From positions 17,876,501 to 17,940,500 of the forward strand of contig CM076952.1 of assembly GCA_039566865.1 (NCBI GenBank): 64,000 bases of DNA, read 5' to 3'. This stretch comes from Aurelia coerulea. Its lineage: Eukaryota > Cnidaria > Scyphozoa > Semaeostomeae > Ulmaridae. Below the pieces are notes generated by a model that ran no database searches, was not told the DNA's origin, and saw only the letters and a program-made list of their open reading frames with translations. Made by a program: the position numbers and the translations under genes. Shown here one piece after another: positions 47,899-59,942 of this stretch (the first letter of the stretch is position 1; every line of letters starts with the position of its first letter).

Positions 47899-48221
47899 CT
47901 GCAGATGAAAAAAAACTTCTGATTAGATTCCGACTTTTGACGCCTCTGCGGAGAGGCGTAGGAGTTACCCGACAAGGAGGCTTGTCTCTCAGGCGGTGAG
48001 CTTGGAACATTTTAAAAAGAGTTTATCTTGGTAGCGTTCTTTCGTCGCATTTGGAGGCGTTATTCCATTTCAGTGGGAAAGAAACCAAAACAATTTCTTC
48101 CTGATATAAATTGATAACATCTAAAAGCTAAACATTTAAAGAGAAATTGTCATCCAGAGTCCTTTGCGGGCACGCACCTATTCCCGACGGAGAGAAAGTC
48201 AAATTTGGCCTAAACGGGAAC

Positions 48222-48317
48222 CATAGATCTTAGACACTGCTGGTGTGCTTCTATGGCAGAGCGCTAGGACTAATATGTCTCTGCGGAGGAATATTTGTAT
48301 AGCTCTGCGGAGGATCT
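48222..48317. repeat. Half copy of the palindrome at 62018-62205
   Basis: TTAGACACTGCTGGTGTGCT, TCTATGG..AGCGCT and CTCTGCGGAGGA match one arm of that palindrome. Directly abuts the satellite array. Confidence 0.65.
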
Positions 48318-50652
48318 GTGTACTTTTTTGTGTACGTTCAAGTTAAACTATCGAGGAAGATTTGAGAGCGGTTAGCCATTGATTAAAGCTAAATTCACAT
48401 CGCTGCATCAAACTAAATCTGTGTACTTTTTGCGAACGTTCAAGTTAACTATCGAGGAGGATTTGGAGAGCGGTTAACCATTGATTAAAGCTAAATTTAT
48501 ATCGCTGCATCAAACTAAATATGTGTACTTTGTTGTCTATGTTTAAGTTAACTATCGAGAAAGATTTGGAGAGCGGTTAACCATTGATTAAAGCTAAAGT
48601 TATATCGCTGCATCAAACTAAATCTGTGTACTTTGTTGTCGATGTTTAAGTTAACTATCGAGGAAGATTTTTAGAGTGGTTAGCCATTGATTAAAGCTAA
48701 ATTCACATCGCTGCATCAAACTAAATATGTGTACTTTTTTGCGAACGTTCAAGTTAACTATCGAGGAGGATTTGGAGAGCGGTTAACCATTGATTAAAGC
48801 TAAAGTTATATCGCTGCATCAAACTAAATATGTGTACTTTGTTGTCTATGTTTAAGTTAACTATCGAGAAAGATTTGGAGAGCGGTTAACCATTGATTAA
48901 AGCTAAAGTTATATCGCTGCATCAAACTAAATCTGTGTACTTTGTTGTCTATGTTTAAGTTAACTATCGAGGAAGATTTTTAGAGTGGTTAGCCATTGAT
49001 TAAAGCTAAATTCACATCGCTGCATCAAACTAAATATGTGTACTTTTTTGCGAACGTTCAAGTTAACTATCGAGGAGGATTTGGAGAGCGGTTAACCATT
49101 GATTAAAGCTAAAGTTATATCGCTGCATCAAACTAAATCTGTGTACTTTGTTGTCTATGTTCAAGTTAACTATCGAGGAACATTTTGAGAGCGGTTAGCC
49201 ATTGATTAAAGCTAAATTCACATCGCTGCATCAAACTAAATATGTGTACTTTTTTGCGAACGTTCAAGTTAACTATCGAGGAGGATTTGGAGAGCGGTTA
49301 ACCATTGATTAAAGCTAAAGTTATATCGCTGCATCAAACTAAATCTGTGTACTTTGTTGTCTATGTTTAAGTTAACTATCGAGGAAGATCTTGAGAGCGG
49401 TTAGCCATTGATTAAAGCTAAATTCATATCGCTGCATCAAACTAAATATGTATACTTTTTTGCGAACGTTCAAGTTAACTATCGAGGAGGATTTGGAGAG
49501 CGGTTAACCATTGATTAAAGCTAAAGTTATATCGCTGCATCAAACTAACTCTGTGTAGTTTTTTGTGTACGTTCAAGTTAACTATCGAGGAACATTTTGA
49601 GAGCGGTTAGCCATTGATTAAAGCTAAATTTATATCGCTGCATCAAACTAAATCTGTGTAGTTTTTTATGTATGTTCAAGTTAACTATCGAGGAACATTT
49701 TGAGAGCGGTTAGCCACTAATTAAAGCTAAATTCACGCCGCTGCATCAAACTAAATATGTGTACTTTTTTGCGAAGGTTCAAGTTAACTATCGAGGAGGA
49801 TTTTGAGAGCGGTTAACCATTGATTAAAGCTAAAGTTATATCGCTGCATCAAACTAAATCTGTGTAGTTTTTTGTGTACGTTCAAGTTAACTATCGAGGA
49901 GGATTTTGAGAGCGGTTAGCCACTGATTAAAGCTAAATTCACATCGCTGCATCAAACCAAATCTGTGTACTTTTTTGTCTACGTTCAACTTAACTGTCGA
50001 GGAAGACCTTGAGAGCGGTTAGCCATTGATAAAAGCTAAACTCGCATTGCTGCATCAAACCAAATCTGTGTATTTTTTGTCTGTGTTCAAGTTAACTATC
50101 GAGGAACATTTTGAGAGCGGTTAGCAATTGATTAAAGCTAAATTCACATCGCTGCATCAAACCAAATCTGTGTACTTTTTTGTCTATGTTCAAGTTAACT
50201 ATCGAAGAACATTTTGAGAGCGGTTAGCCATTGATTAAAGCTAAACTCGCATTGCTGCATCAAACCAAATCTGTGTACTTTTTGTCTGTGTTCAAGTTAA
50301 CTATCGAGGATATTTTGAGAGCGGTTAGCCATTGATTAAAGCTAAATTCGCATTGCTGCATCAAACCAAATCTGTGTACTTTTTGTCTAAAGCTAAATTC
50401 ACATCGCTGCATCAAACCACTATGTTCAAGCTCACTATCGAAGAAAATTTTGAGAGCGATTAGCCATTGATTAAAGCTAAATTCACATCACTGCATCAAA
50501 CCAAATCTGTATACTTTTTTGTCACATCGCTGCATCAAACCACTCAAGCTCACTATCGAAGAAAATTTTGAGAGCGATTAGCCATTGATTAAAGCTAAAT
50601 TCACATCACTGCATCAAACCAAATCTGTCCCATATTTTTTTGGGACATCCGG
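48318..50652. repeat. Tandem array of about 102-104-bp units derived from a MITE
   Basis: About 22 units of the form GTGTACTTTTTTG..GTTCAAGTTAACTATCGAGG..GAGAGCGGTTAGCCATTGATTAAAGCTAAA..ATCGCTGCATCAAAC(T/C)AAAT. At least two unit types alternate (GCGAACG + GGTTAACC + AAAGTTATATCG versus GTCTATG + GGTTAGCC + AAATTCACATCG). The right edge reads CCCATATTTTTTTGGGACAT+CCGG-TA, a CCGGGTG-type terminus. Confidence 0.95.
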
Positions 50653-50659
50653 TAGTATT

Positions 50660-51650
50660 AAAAGCTCTTATTTTAACTTGCGCTGATGTTTTTAGCTGCC
50701 GTAAATAAGTTGAACACTTGTCAATAACTTGAATTTTTGAAAAATGAAGATGAAAAAAATTAATTGAAATTAAAACCAGTACGTAATTTTCGGTTGCATT
50801 ATAAATTTCATTCACAATATCATGTTTATTTAAATCTGAAGCCAGACTTTACACACTTGTAAACATTCACACAACTATCCACAGCTGTGAGCGTCTTTCA
50901 TTAATACACTTTTGTTGTCATGCAAAATCGTCGTCACGAGAACTAAAGCTTGACGCAAATGAAACGTATATGCAAATGATATAAAATTCTATTTTGTCAA
51001 CCAACTAAAATGAATTGCAAAGTGCTAGCTAACTGACTTGCAGAAACTAAACGTGTTTGCCGACGTGCTATCTACCCGACTCACAGAAACTACAGTAAAA
51101 ACCTGCATTAACATTTCTGGCTAATTAAAGGGCTCTGGTCAACATCGATGCTTTGCGGCCTTAGGCAATTATCAATATCAACGACTGCAGTGCTCCTTAC
51201 TCTGTAACGGCTGGTTCGCAAAGTGGTAGGCTGATGCTCCTCTGACGGCCCGAATTTGAAACCTGATGTGGTCACTTCTCTTTACATAAATTTTTTTCTA
51301 CAAGTCCCTGCAGGCACGATCGAATGATAAGATTTTACGCCATGTTATGAGGTATGGGAACCGTTGATAACACCATTTAAAGGAAACACATAAAAAATTA
51401 GAAATTGCGATACCCTGCTGGCGGTTTCATTCATTTCATTTTCATTTTAAATTATTTATACACAAAAACCCTTCAGCTAACAAACGCAATACTTAAATAA
51501 GAAAATAAATATCCTAATTACATTAATATAGTCTATATACAGTTAAAGCAAAATTATGTACAGTAATCTATGTAGTAGCAGCTGCTCTTCCAGGGCGTCG
51601 TGTTTTAGTTTGTGTTCAGCTCATATAATAACTTTTCAATTGTTTTTTGC
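50660..51650. other. Intron sequence; possible tRNA-like relic
   Basis: 51206-51270 (GGCTGGTTCGCAAAGTGGTA then GAATTTGAAACC) resembles worn A and B boxes of a tRNA-derived SINE. Otherwise not recognised. Confidence 0.3.
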
Positions 51651-51653
51651 TAA

Positions 51654-52562
51654 GGGCCTGTTTATATGAGGCGGGCCAGCCCGCCTAACCGGGCTGGCTC
51701 GCCTAGGTGAGATCTGAGTGAACAAAGACATCCTTTGTTAAATAAAGTTATGTTTATATGAGCAGCGGGCCAGCCCGGTCAGCCGAGATCTGTGAGTTGG
51801 GTAGGCAGGATCCCGGTGAAGCGAGCTCATATAAACAGCGTCAGGCTAGCCTGCGTGCAGACTTTACTATTGTGGAGGAGTTAGAGGCGAAAAGGGAAAG
51901 GTAAAGTCTGCGCACCCACTCAAGTTTTTCTGTTCCAGCCATAAATTTTATCCCCCGTCCTCATTGTCTAAGAACCAATCACGTTCGCCTTTTGATTTCT
52001 CGAAAGTATTGTTCTCTCTCACCTTGCATCTGATAGGTTACAACTAGAACAATTGTTCTCTTCCACCTTGCATCTGATAGGTTACAACTAGAACAATTGT
52101 TCTAGTTGTAACCTATCAGATGCAAGGTGAGAGAGAACAATACTTTCGAGAAATCAAAAGGCGAACGTGATTGGTTCCTAGACAATGAGGACGGGGGATA
52201 AAATTTATCGCTGGAACAGAAAAACTTGAGTGGATGCGCAGACTTTACCTTTCCCTTTTCGCCTCTAACTCCTCCACAATAGTAAAGTCTGCACGCAGGC
52301 TACGTCAGGCGGGCTGGCCCGGTATAATTGATTGATTTATTTGCGTAACTGATTTGCGTAGGCGAGATTGCATTGTTTAATTTGAAAGAGTTTGTCTGGC
52401 CATTGTCTTTCAAAGTCCCTTGATACGTCATAACATGCAGCATTACGAGGCCAGCCCGTCTGGCCGGGATAGTTTTCACTCATATAAACACAAACTAAAA
52501 TCATCCCGCCTAGGCGAGCCAGCCCGGTCAGGCGGGCTGGCTTGCCTCATATAAACAGGCCC
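51654..52562. mobile_element. PIF/Harbinger-like MITE
   Basis: Ends GGGCCTGTTTATATGAG and CTCATATAAACAGGCCC, exact TAA duplications at 51651-51653 and 52563-52565. The GCGGGCCAGCCCGCC / GGCGGGCTGGC motif repeats in the ends. Interrupted by the foldback 51846-52302. Confidence 0.85.
51846..52302. mobile_element. Near-perfect palindromic insertion
   Basis: Arms of about 225 bp starting TAGCCTGCGTGCAGACTTTA and ending with its reverse complement; centre near 52097 (AGAACAATTGTTCT). The left arm has an extra duplicated segment CTGATAGGTTACAACTAGAA. The high arm identity suggests it is recent. Confidence 0.85.
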
Positions 52563-53461
52563 TAAGTGTAGGGAGCTCTCTGATATTGATGGGTATATTG
52601 TTCCAAGTTTACAAGAGTTTATAAACAGTTGCAATTTGCTCGTTTGACTCTCACTGGATACTCTGAATAACTGTATCCCTTCCACTGCGAGCAGCCATAT
52701 TAATTTCTGAACATCAGAAACTCAAGCGCGCATGGCATCAAGGGTGAGCTGTGCGTGCTAAGCATCGGTGTTGACCATAGGCCCTTTCTGTATAAATGTA
52801 GCTATAGGAGCCATTTCCGCCTGTTACGCTGTTACGGAGATCACAGGTTTATTTTATCTTATGCGCGTTTTTATTGTAAACGTGTTCACCTGTGCTATCT
52901 ACCCGACTCGAAGAAACTAAACGTGTTTATCTTTACCAGTTATCAAAACGCAAAAGGTGATATTTTATCAGAATTTATGTAGAGAGGTGCTGGACAGTTT
53001 CTTATTAAATTGAATAGGCATATCCAAGGCTACAAAAGATATTGTAATTAGCGCTAAGGAAGCATCTTCACTGAAAAGGTTTCGAGCAAAACGCGAACAA
53101 ATTCCAGTGAATTAATACCGGAGCATGCGCACATCAGATGAAGGACTTCTCTTGCAAAAAACCCCGTCCAAAAAGTTTAATTTCTTCTAACCTCTTCATT
53201 TTAGTTCGCGAAGAAATATGTTCACTCAAGTGAAAATGCGCCCTTAGCAAAATCAAGCTTAGAAGCTGCGAGAAAAAAATCAGGCTGAAACGGCAAATCA
53301 CTCTTCAGCCGTCAAAAGTGCTGAAGGAGGGTCATCATCATCATCATCATTAATGTATTTACAAAGTAGGCTGAAACAAAACCATAGCTAAAATTACAGC
53401 TAATCAAGGCCTACTTATTTACAAAAGTTACAATCTAATCTAAAAATAATATATATATGTA

Positions 53462-54343
53462 CCGGGTGCGCCAAAATAAACTATGCACATTTGGCAGGCC
53501 ACGATAAATCGTACACAAGACCGATTTTGAAGATTTATGACTTGATCTTTAGCAGAAGGCCTGAATTAGATTCTAGGATTTTTGCAAATTTTTCTGTTTT
53601 CAGATTTTAGAGCTACAATCGAGTTTCTTAAAATTTTTGTTTTCGAAAACCCTGAAAACGACCAAAAAACGTCGATCAAGCTTTCTAAAGAATCGACATG
53701 AATGGACAAAGAGAAAACTTTTTTGTGGTGATTTGGGATTTAGAAATCGACTAATTGTAAGCTGCTGTACGAGAGTTTGTACTTTCTTGTAAGAAATGTA
53801 ATAATATTTTCAAGAATATAAAGAAATTTCTTTTCTTTTGTAATGTCATTGAATTTATGCTTTGCTGCAGGCTGTGTTCCTGTATCAAGAGGGTTAAAAG
53901 ACAAGCCAGAAAGAGTCATGGGAACAGCAAGCATGGAGTTTTGTTATATTTTTGATTTGTAACGGCTTTTGGGGCGGCACTTAATTGCAACTACTACAGA
54001 ATTTCGCAACAAGCCAATCTTTGAAATAACACTCGTGCAGAAGTTTACAATGATCAATTTACAATCCCCAAATCGCGCTGAAAACATTTTCTCTTTGTCC
54101 ATGCATGATGAGTCTTTAGAATATTTGATCAACGTTTTTTGATCGTTTTCAGTGTTTTCGAAAACAAAAATTTTAAGAAACTCGCCTGTAGCTCTAAAAA
54201 TTGAAAATGGAAAAATTTGCAAAAAATCTTAGAATCTAATTCCGGCTTTCTGCTAAAGATTAAGTGATATATCTTCAAAATCGGTCCAGTGAACGATTTA
54301 TCGTGGCCTGCCAAAAGTGCATAGTTTATTTTGGCGCACCCGG
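53462..54343. mobile_element. CCGGGTG-type foldback element
   Basis: Ends CCGGGTGCGCCAAAATAAAC and GTTTATTTTGGCGCACCCGG, TA flanks. Inverted arms of about 260 bp (ACGATAAATCG.., GACATGAATGGACAAAGAGAAAA-like). No transposase. Confidence 0.85.
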
Positions 54344-54349
54344 TATATT

Positions 54350-55056
54350 TACAATAATTTGACTAACTATCCTGTTATGAACCCAACCTGTTGTACATAT
54401 GTTTTGCAAAGCCTACAGTTGCATTTATCACCATTCCAGCACCATATTTGCTTTTTGAAAACTTGAAGGGTGCTGGAGTCTTTTATCTCGTGTGGTAGCA
54501 GCTGCCACATTCTATTTCCAAGGAAAGCTACAGACTCGATTCCAAAGGACGTAGTGCGTACTTTTGGAAGCAGCGCGTCGGTCCCATGCCTCAAGTCGTA
54601 GCCGGTGTTCCGCTGCGTGAAAATATCCTTCATAAAAGTTGGACTTAGATCTAATTTTGTTTTAAAAATCTCAGTCATGAGCAACTGTAGGCTTCTTATA
54701 TGGATGGGCACTGAATTTGTTTGCTCCAGGAGAAAACCAAAATCATGTTCGTAATCTTTCTGTGCAATGCGCAAAGCCCTTTCGTGAACGTGATTTATTT
54801 TTTGATTTTGATTCAAGGTTCTATCGTAGAACATCCAAACAAGTGGACAATAGCTAAAATGGGATAATATGAAAGCACGCAATAGTTGCTGCAGTTTTTC
54901 TGTGTCCATGTAACAGGATATTCGGTTAAGAGCATGAAGTTTTTGGCTGGCGTTCTTACAAAGAGATTTGACATGTTGTTTGAAGGAAAGAGATCGATCA
55001 AATTTTATGCCAAGAAGATTCTCCTCTGTAGACTCTGTAGGGTGTTTCTTTGACAT
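54350..55056 (-). mobile_element. LINE 3-prime fragment (RT thumb and C-terminus)
   Basis: A 229-codon minus-strand frame: LLGIKFDRSLSFKQHVKSLC, ILSHFSYCPLVWMFYDRT, HERALRIAQKDYEHDF, GYDLRHGTDALLPKVRT, SVAFLGNRMWQLLPHEIKD, CNCRLCKTYVQQVGFITG. This is the post-catalytic part of a CR1/Jockey-type RT; the palm with YADD is missing. It abuts the CCGGGTG element at 54343. Confidence 0.85.
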
Positions 55057-55231
55057 TCATATCAATCTATATTTTAACAGGTAAGCTTGGTCGTGAGTTT
55101 AGATCTGTTTTGAATTGGTCACTTGAAGGGGCTTCCACACGAGAAAATCCTTCATAATTTTGAAACAGAAAGGCCGATTTCAGTTAGTTCAATTTTTAAA
55201 CGAATTTGAACATGTCCAACATTACATACAC

Positions 55232-56106
55232 GGCTTTATTAGCAGTTCTCAATAAATTGCGATAAATTGTGATATTTCTAATTATGTGAAAACTATGCTA
55301 GGAGATACCAGACCAAATCATGCTAGAAGGTATCTGAACTGCAAAGGCTTTATTAGCAGTTCTCAATAAATTGCGATAAATTGTGATATTTCTAATTATG
55401 TCAAAATTATGCTAGAAGATACCAGACCAAATCATGCTAGAAGGTATCTGAGCTGCAAAAGCTTTATAGGCAGTTCTCAATAAATTGCAATAAATTGTGA
55501 TATTTCTAATTATGTCAAAATTATGCTAGAAGATACCAGACCAAATCATGCTAGAAGGTATCTGAGCTGCAAAAGCTTTATAGGCAGTTCTCAATAAATT
55601 GCGATAAATTGTGATATTTTCAATTATGTGAAAATTATGCTAGAAGATACCAGACCAAAGCATACTAGAAGGTATCTGAGCTGCAAAGGCTTTATTAGCA
55701 GTTCTCAATAAATTGCGATAAATTGTGATATTGTAATGATGTGAAAATAATGCTAGAAGATACCAGACCAAATCATGCTAGAAGGTATCTGAGCTGCAAA
55801 AGCTTTATAGGCAGTTCTCAATAAATTGCGATAAATTGTGATATTTTCAATTATGTGAAAATTATGCTAGAAGATACCAGACCAAATCATGCTAGAAGGT
55901 ATCTGAGCTGCAAAAGCTTTATAGGCAGTTCTCAATAAATTGCGATAAATTGTGATATTTTCAATTATGTGAAAATTATGCTAGAAGATACCAGACCAAA
56001 GCATACTAGAAGGTATCTGAGCTGCAAAGGCTTTATTAGCAGTTCTCAATAAATTGCGATAAATTGTGATATTTTAATGATGTGAAAATAATGCCAGAAG
56101 ACACCA
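55232..56106. repeat. Tandem array of about 114-bp units
   Basis: Nearly eight units of GCTTTATTAGCAGTTCTCAA..TAAATTGCGATAAATTGTGAT..GCTAGAAGATACCAGACC..GCTAGAAGGTATCTGAGCTGC. AGATACC/GGTATCT forms a small hairpin in each unit. Unit starts at 55232, 55346, 55460, 55574, 55688. Confidence 0.95.
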
Positions 56107-56716
56107 GACCAAATCATGCTAGAAGCTGCCAATGCCTTATTAGCAGTTCTCAACGAATTTTGATAAATTACGATATTCTCAATTATGTAAAAATTGATAA
56201 TCTCAACAAGAAATTGTTACCAAAAGAATTAGACGCACAGTTAAGAAACCGTACTAAAGAGCTCAAAGACAAGACTCTTACAGCAAAAATAGGAGTGTGT
56301 TTAACTTAAATGTATATGCCGATATACAAGATACACAATTTTCGATGTTGCTAAAGCTACAAGATCTTACGGTAAGAAAAATTGAGAGCATCGAGATTCA
56401 AAACAGTAAACAACATACCAAGCTTGAAAACAGCGGCTTCAATATATGCGTGTGGCTTTCAACTTTGCTATTCATATTCTGTTAAATGGGCGAGGGCTGA
56501 CTGAGAAGCACTTTAATATGCATCAGTGTGATCACGTGATAGAAATGTTCGATTTCAGTTATCTTATCAACAGGCACTATAACAAGCAGTAACCATATGC
56601 ATCAGTGTGATCACGTGAGGGAAATGTTCGATTTTAGTTATCTTATCAACAAGAAGTATAACAAGCAGTAACCATATTGACGTAATCATATTATTTGTTG
56701 ATATTTATTATTTTCA

Positions 56717-56830
56717 CAAGTATGCAACGCGAAAGGGACCACAAGTATGCAACGCGAAAGGGACCACAAGTATGCAACGCGAAAGGGACCACAAGTATGC
56801 AACGCGAAAGGGACCACAAGTAAGCAACGC
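56717..56830. repeat. 25-bp minisatellite
   Basis: Between four and five copies of ACAAGTATGCAACGCGAAAG followed by GGACC. It yields repetitive open frames that are not genes. Confidence 0.95.
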
Positions 56831-56872
56831 TAAGCTATCCGAATTCAGGAAAATTTCCGAAGTGAAGCTTAA

Positions 56873-57800
56873 CCCTATCTGACCTTGGTGTTTTGAAACA
56901 CTCAATGCCTGGGGGGCGGATTCAGCCCCCCCCCCTGTTTATCTCTGTTGTCATAAGAGATATTGCAGCCAATCTTGGCACAAAGGTAGTTCATTATATA
57001 AACAATGAAAATTTGAAATCATAATCCAATTAGCAATGTTGTTGTTGTTGCTAGAGCATGATGATCATTATGATGTCATATGACGTAATATAAATGAAAG
57101 CTTCCTAAAAGGTCATGAAAATTTATTTTTCATACAGAAATGAAACATACACTCTTTTTTTTATAAGAATACTATAAATTTTTTCCAGCCTCAATATTCT
57201 TAAGTTATCTTTCGTTTTGAGCCTTAGCATATTCTTAAAGTATTCTTATTTTTTTCATAGTGACTATGTTTTTTTCAAATCTGATATGGTTTCAGGGGAA
57301 CATAGTTCAAAGAAATGTCATATCATTATGAAGAAATGGTCGGACGAAAGACAAATTTAAGCAGTTGTAACAATAAGAATGTTATGAGCATCGCAAAACA
57401 GGCAACTGCTGGAAAATGAGACACTAATATACGAGCTGAGGCTGAGCAATATTCTTATAATATTCTTAAGATTTGGATGATTCTGAGCCTGAATATTCTT
57501 ATAAACAATATTCTTATAAAAAAAAGAGTGTATAGATCAAAATATATATAAATTCATAATTTAGACTTAATTGGACTAATTAAACATGATTAAGAGAGAT
57601 ACAAAGTATGTTTTTCACACAGTGCAGTATCAAAAATTGGTAACCATGGAGACAAGACTAAAAATAGAATGTCCAAATTGTTGCAATTTTATTGCTCTAT
57701 GATACAAAGTTAAACTTATGAAGTATCAGAGGCCTGCTGCATGTGTGGAAAACGGTGTAAACAAAAATTTACTAGGGTCCCCCCCCCAGGTCAGATAGGG
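56873..57800. mobile_element. piggyBac-like MITE
   Basis: Ends CCCTATCTGACCT and AGGTCAGATAGGG, TTAA on both sides (56869-56872, 57801-57804). Subterminal C-tracts on both ends. Contains a nested element at 57150-57530. No transposase. Confidence 0.75.
57150..57530. mobile_element. Nested MITE with CACTCTTTTTTTTATAAG ends
   Basis: Left CACTCTTTTTTTTATAAGAA and right TTCTTATAAAAAAAAGAGTG, flanked by TA. Repeats ATATTCTTA / TAAGAATAT inside. Confidence 0.75.
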
Positions 57801-58318
57801 TTAAAGGGGCTGCACAAAAGTGAAAATGTTTGAAAATTAAAATTCAACGCCACAATGCAAGTTTAGTAAATTCAACACCGTTTGCTTAGAGTTACAATTA
57901 GTTTCAAACAAAAAATGCACTACCACCCCTATAATATTTCTTAGAAACACCATTTTTGTCCATGGTTCTTTCTTGCCCCTTCTTGCAATTGTTGGGTCAA
58001 AAGAGGTTATCGGTGATAACTGGTAACTGGTAAAATTCGATTTTATGGAAAGTTAAGAAACCATGCAAGAAAATTCATTTGAAGAATTTGACCTAGAATT
58101 AAGAAACTTTAATTGCAAGAATTCACTGCCAGAATTAGGCATAGAATGAAGAAATTTTCTCTGCCAGAATTGGGCCTAGAATGAAGAAACTTTCGCAATG
58201 AGTACTGGCCCTAATATTAAAGAAACCTGACTTTAAGGTCTAGAGCCAAATTAAAAAAAATAAGTGTGACTCACCCATGAAAATATTCTAGAAGAAAGGA
58301 ATCAATCATACAAGGTAC

Positions 58319-58424
58319 CTTTAAATCTATCCATTGTTTGACAAAACATAACACAAAAGCCATCCCCATCATCTGAAAAAGTTCCGCTCCCTTTCTTTAC
58401 TGACACCGTAACTTGGATTTGAAC
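58319..58424 (-). CDS. Candidate upstream exon, perhaps N-terminal part of the same gene
   Basis: A 106-nt stretch between an acceptor (aaatacag) and a donor (AAAG/gtacct), open in only one frame: VQIQVTVSVKKGSGTFSDDG, DGFCVMFCQTMDRFK. Composition looks like a beta-rich extracellular segment with two Cys, but I do not recognise the domain. It ends in phase 1, whereas the next known exon (47898) needs phase 2, so at least one more exon would be required between them. Confidence 0.35.
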
Positions 58425-59287
58425 CTGTATTTATAATTTTCAGTGCCCTGTTTTTCCTTAAAAGAATAATTGGAAGAAAGCCTCTTTCTGTGGGATTTGC
58501 TTCCAAAATATACGTGAGCGGTCAATCTAATTAGCCTACGCGTAGCTTCTGACCTCTCTTAAGTCAAAGTCGGCATACAGACTAATTTTGAGTCACATTT
58601 CAAATGGCTGAAAAATGATATTTAGGCCATGGGTGATGTTGAAAAATGAATGGGAAACTGTTAAACTTTTGACAATATCAAAAACGTATTTCCAAGAAAG
58701 TGCTCACGATGATCTTTTTCAAATTTTTATTCAATGATTTCCCATCAAGAAAAAACAACTATGAGCACTTTGAATTAATTCATTTTTCCCGCTAATTGCA
58801 GAAAATTTCGGTCAAATCAACGACAAGTAAAATTTCTAATCATATTTCAAACAGCACCGTTTCTCAGTGATTATTCCTTTGGAACTGTAAAAATGGTTTC
58901 TTTATCTGACCTTGAAAATTTGGTGTTATGCCAAAACATTGGTTATAAAATACAATTAAAGAGCCATTGTCACCCAGGATCCTTTGCAGGAACGCAGCAA
59001 TTTCATATAATCTGACAGTCAAATTTGGCGTAAGTAGACGACTTGGATCCACAATGCAGAAATGGCACTGATAGAAAACCCAATTAAAGCCAAGTTTTTC
59101 CTTGCGCAAGCATTTGGAGCTCTTAAGAACATGCACCAAAGATGCAATGCTAGGGCAAGCAAGAATCCGGGATTAAACGCTAAGGAGGAGTGGGGAAATT
59201 CGAACGTTGCTAAGAAGTGGATTCGATCAAAGATCAAACAAATCGAACCTACTTAGCAACTAGCAAGCTATCGATTCGACTCACTAA
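58425..59287. other. No clear gene; 58955-59050 is a repeat piece
   Basis: GAGCCATTGTCACCCAGGAT and CCTTTGCAGGAACGCA resemble 48145-48180 (GAGAAATTGTCATCCAGAGT). No function assigned. Confidence 0.35.
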
Positions 59288-59496
59288 AGCTGGTTTTCCA
59301 CAAGGCGACAAATGTCGCACGAAACGAGAAACGGCGCATGCTGTCGAGAAAGTTTTTCGCGAGAAAGTAAGATTGGTTCCAACTATACATTTCTGCAGAA
59401 AAAAGTTCATACGACGAAAAAACCTTTTTCCCCAGGGAGCTTGTACTCGACATTTGTCGCGTCGTGCTACATGTGTCGCCTTGTGGAAAACCAGCT
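59288..59496. mobile_element. Small MITE with AGCTGGTTTTCCACAAG ends
   Basis: Ends AGCTGGTTTTCCACAAGGCG and CGCCTTGTGGAAAACCAGCT are inverted for about 35 bp. Produces overlapping mirror frames on both strands. Confidence 0.75.
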
Positions 59497-59942
59497 TAAC
59501 TCACTGATGAGGCAGCCGATGGGCAGCCAAATATCTGAGGTAACATGCTTAGTTTAGTCCCTTAGTCGTTAGTTGAATTCGTGTATCTTAAAAATAATGG
59601 TTTAACTAAATAAATAAAAATGAAGGAAAGTGAATGAATGTTACGAAAACAAAATTGCCAAATTATACCTTGTCGCACAGGTAAAAGAGTGGCGCAATCG
59701 GACGTTCTATGCAATCGGATTGTGTGTCTTATTCTACACAACTGCAGGATCATGTGTGAAATAAGACAGGACATGCAATAAGACGATTTATCGAATAAGT
59801 TAGGAAATAAGATGGAGTGAATAAAAATGAGAGTGTACGATCGTACAAGACACGGAATCACCTGAAAGATTAATAAAATCTCTCGCCGTAATGTTCCTGT
59901 GTCGTAGTGTTATTACAGGAAAGCAAAAGAAACTCAACTTAC

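Noticed and set aside
48318..56830. CRISPR-like arrays
   Set aside because: The tandem units are contiguous and lack unique spacers, and the DNA is animal; these are minisatellites or satellites.
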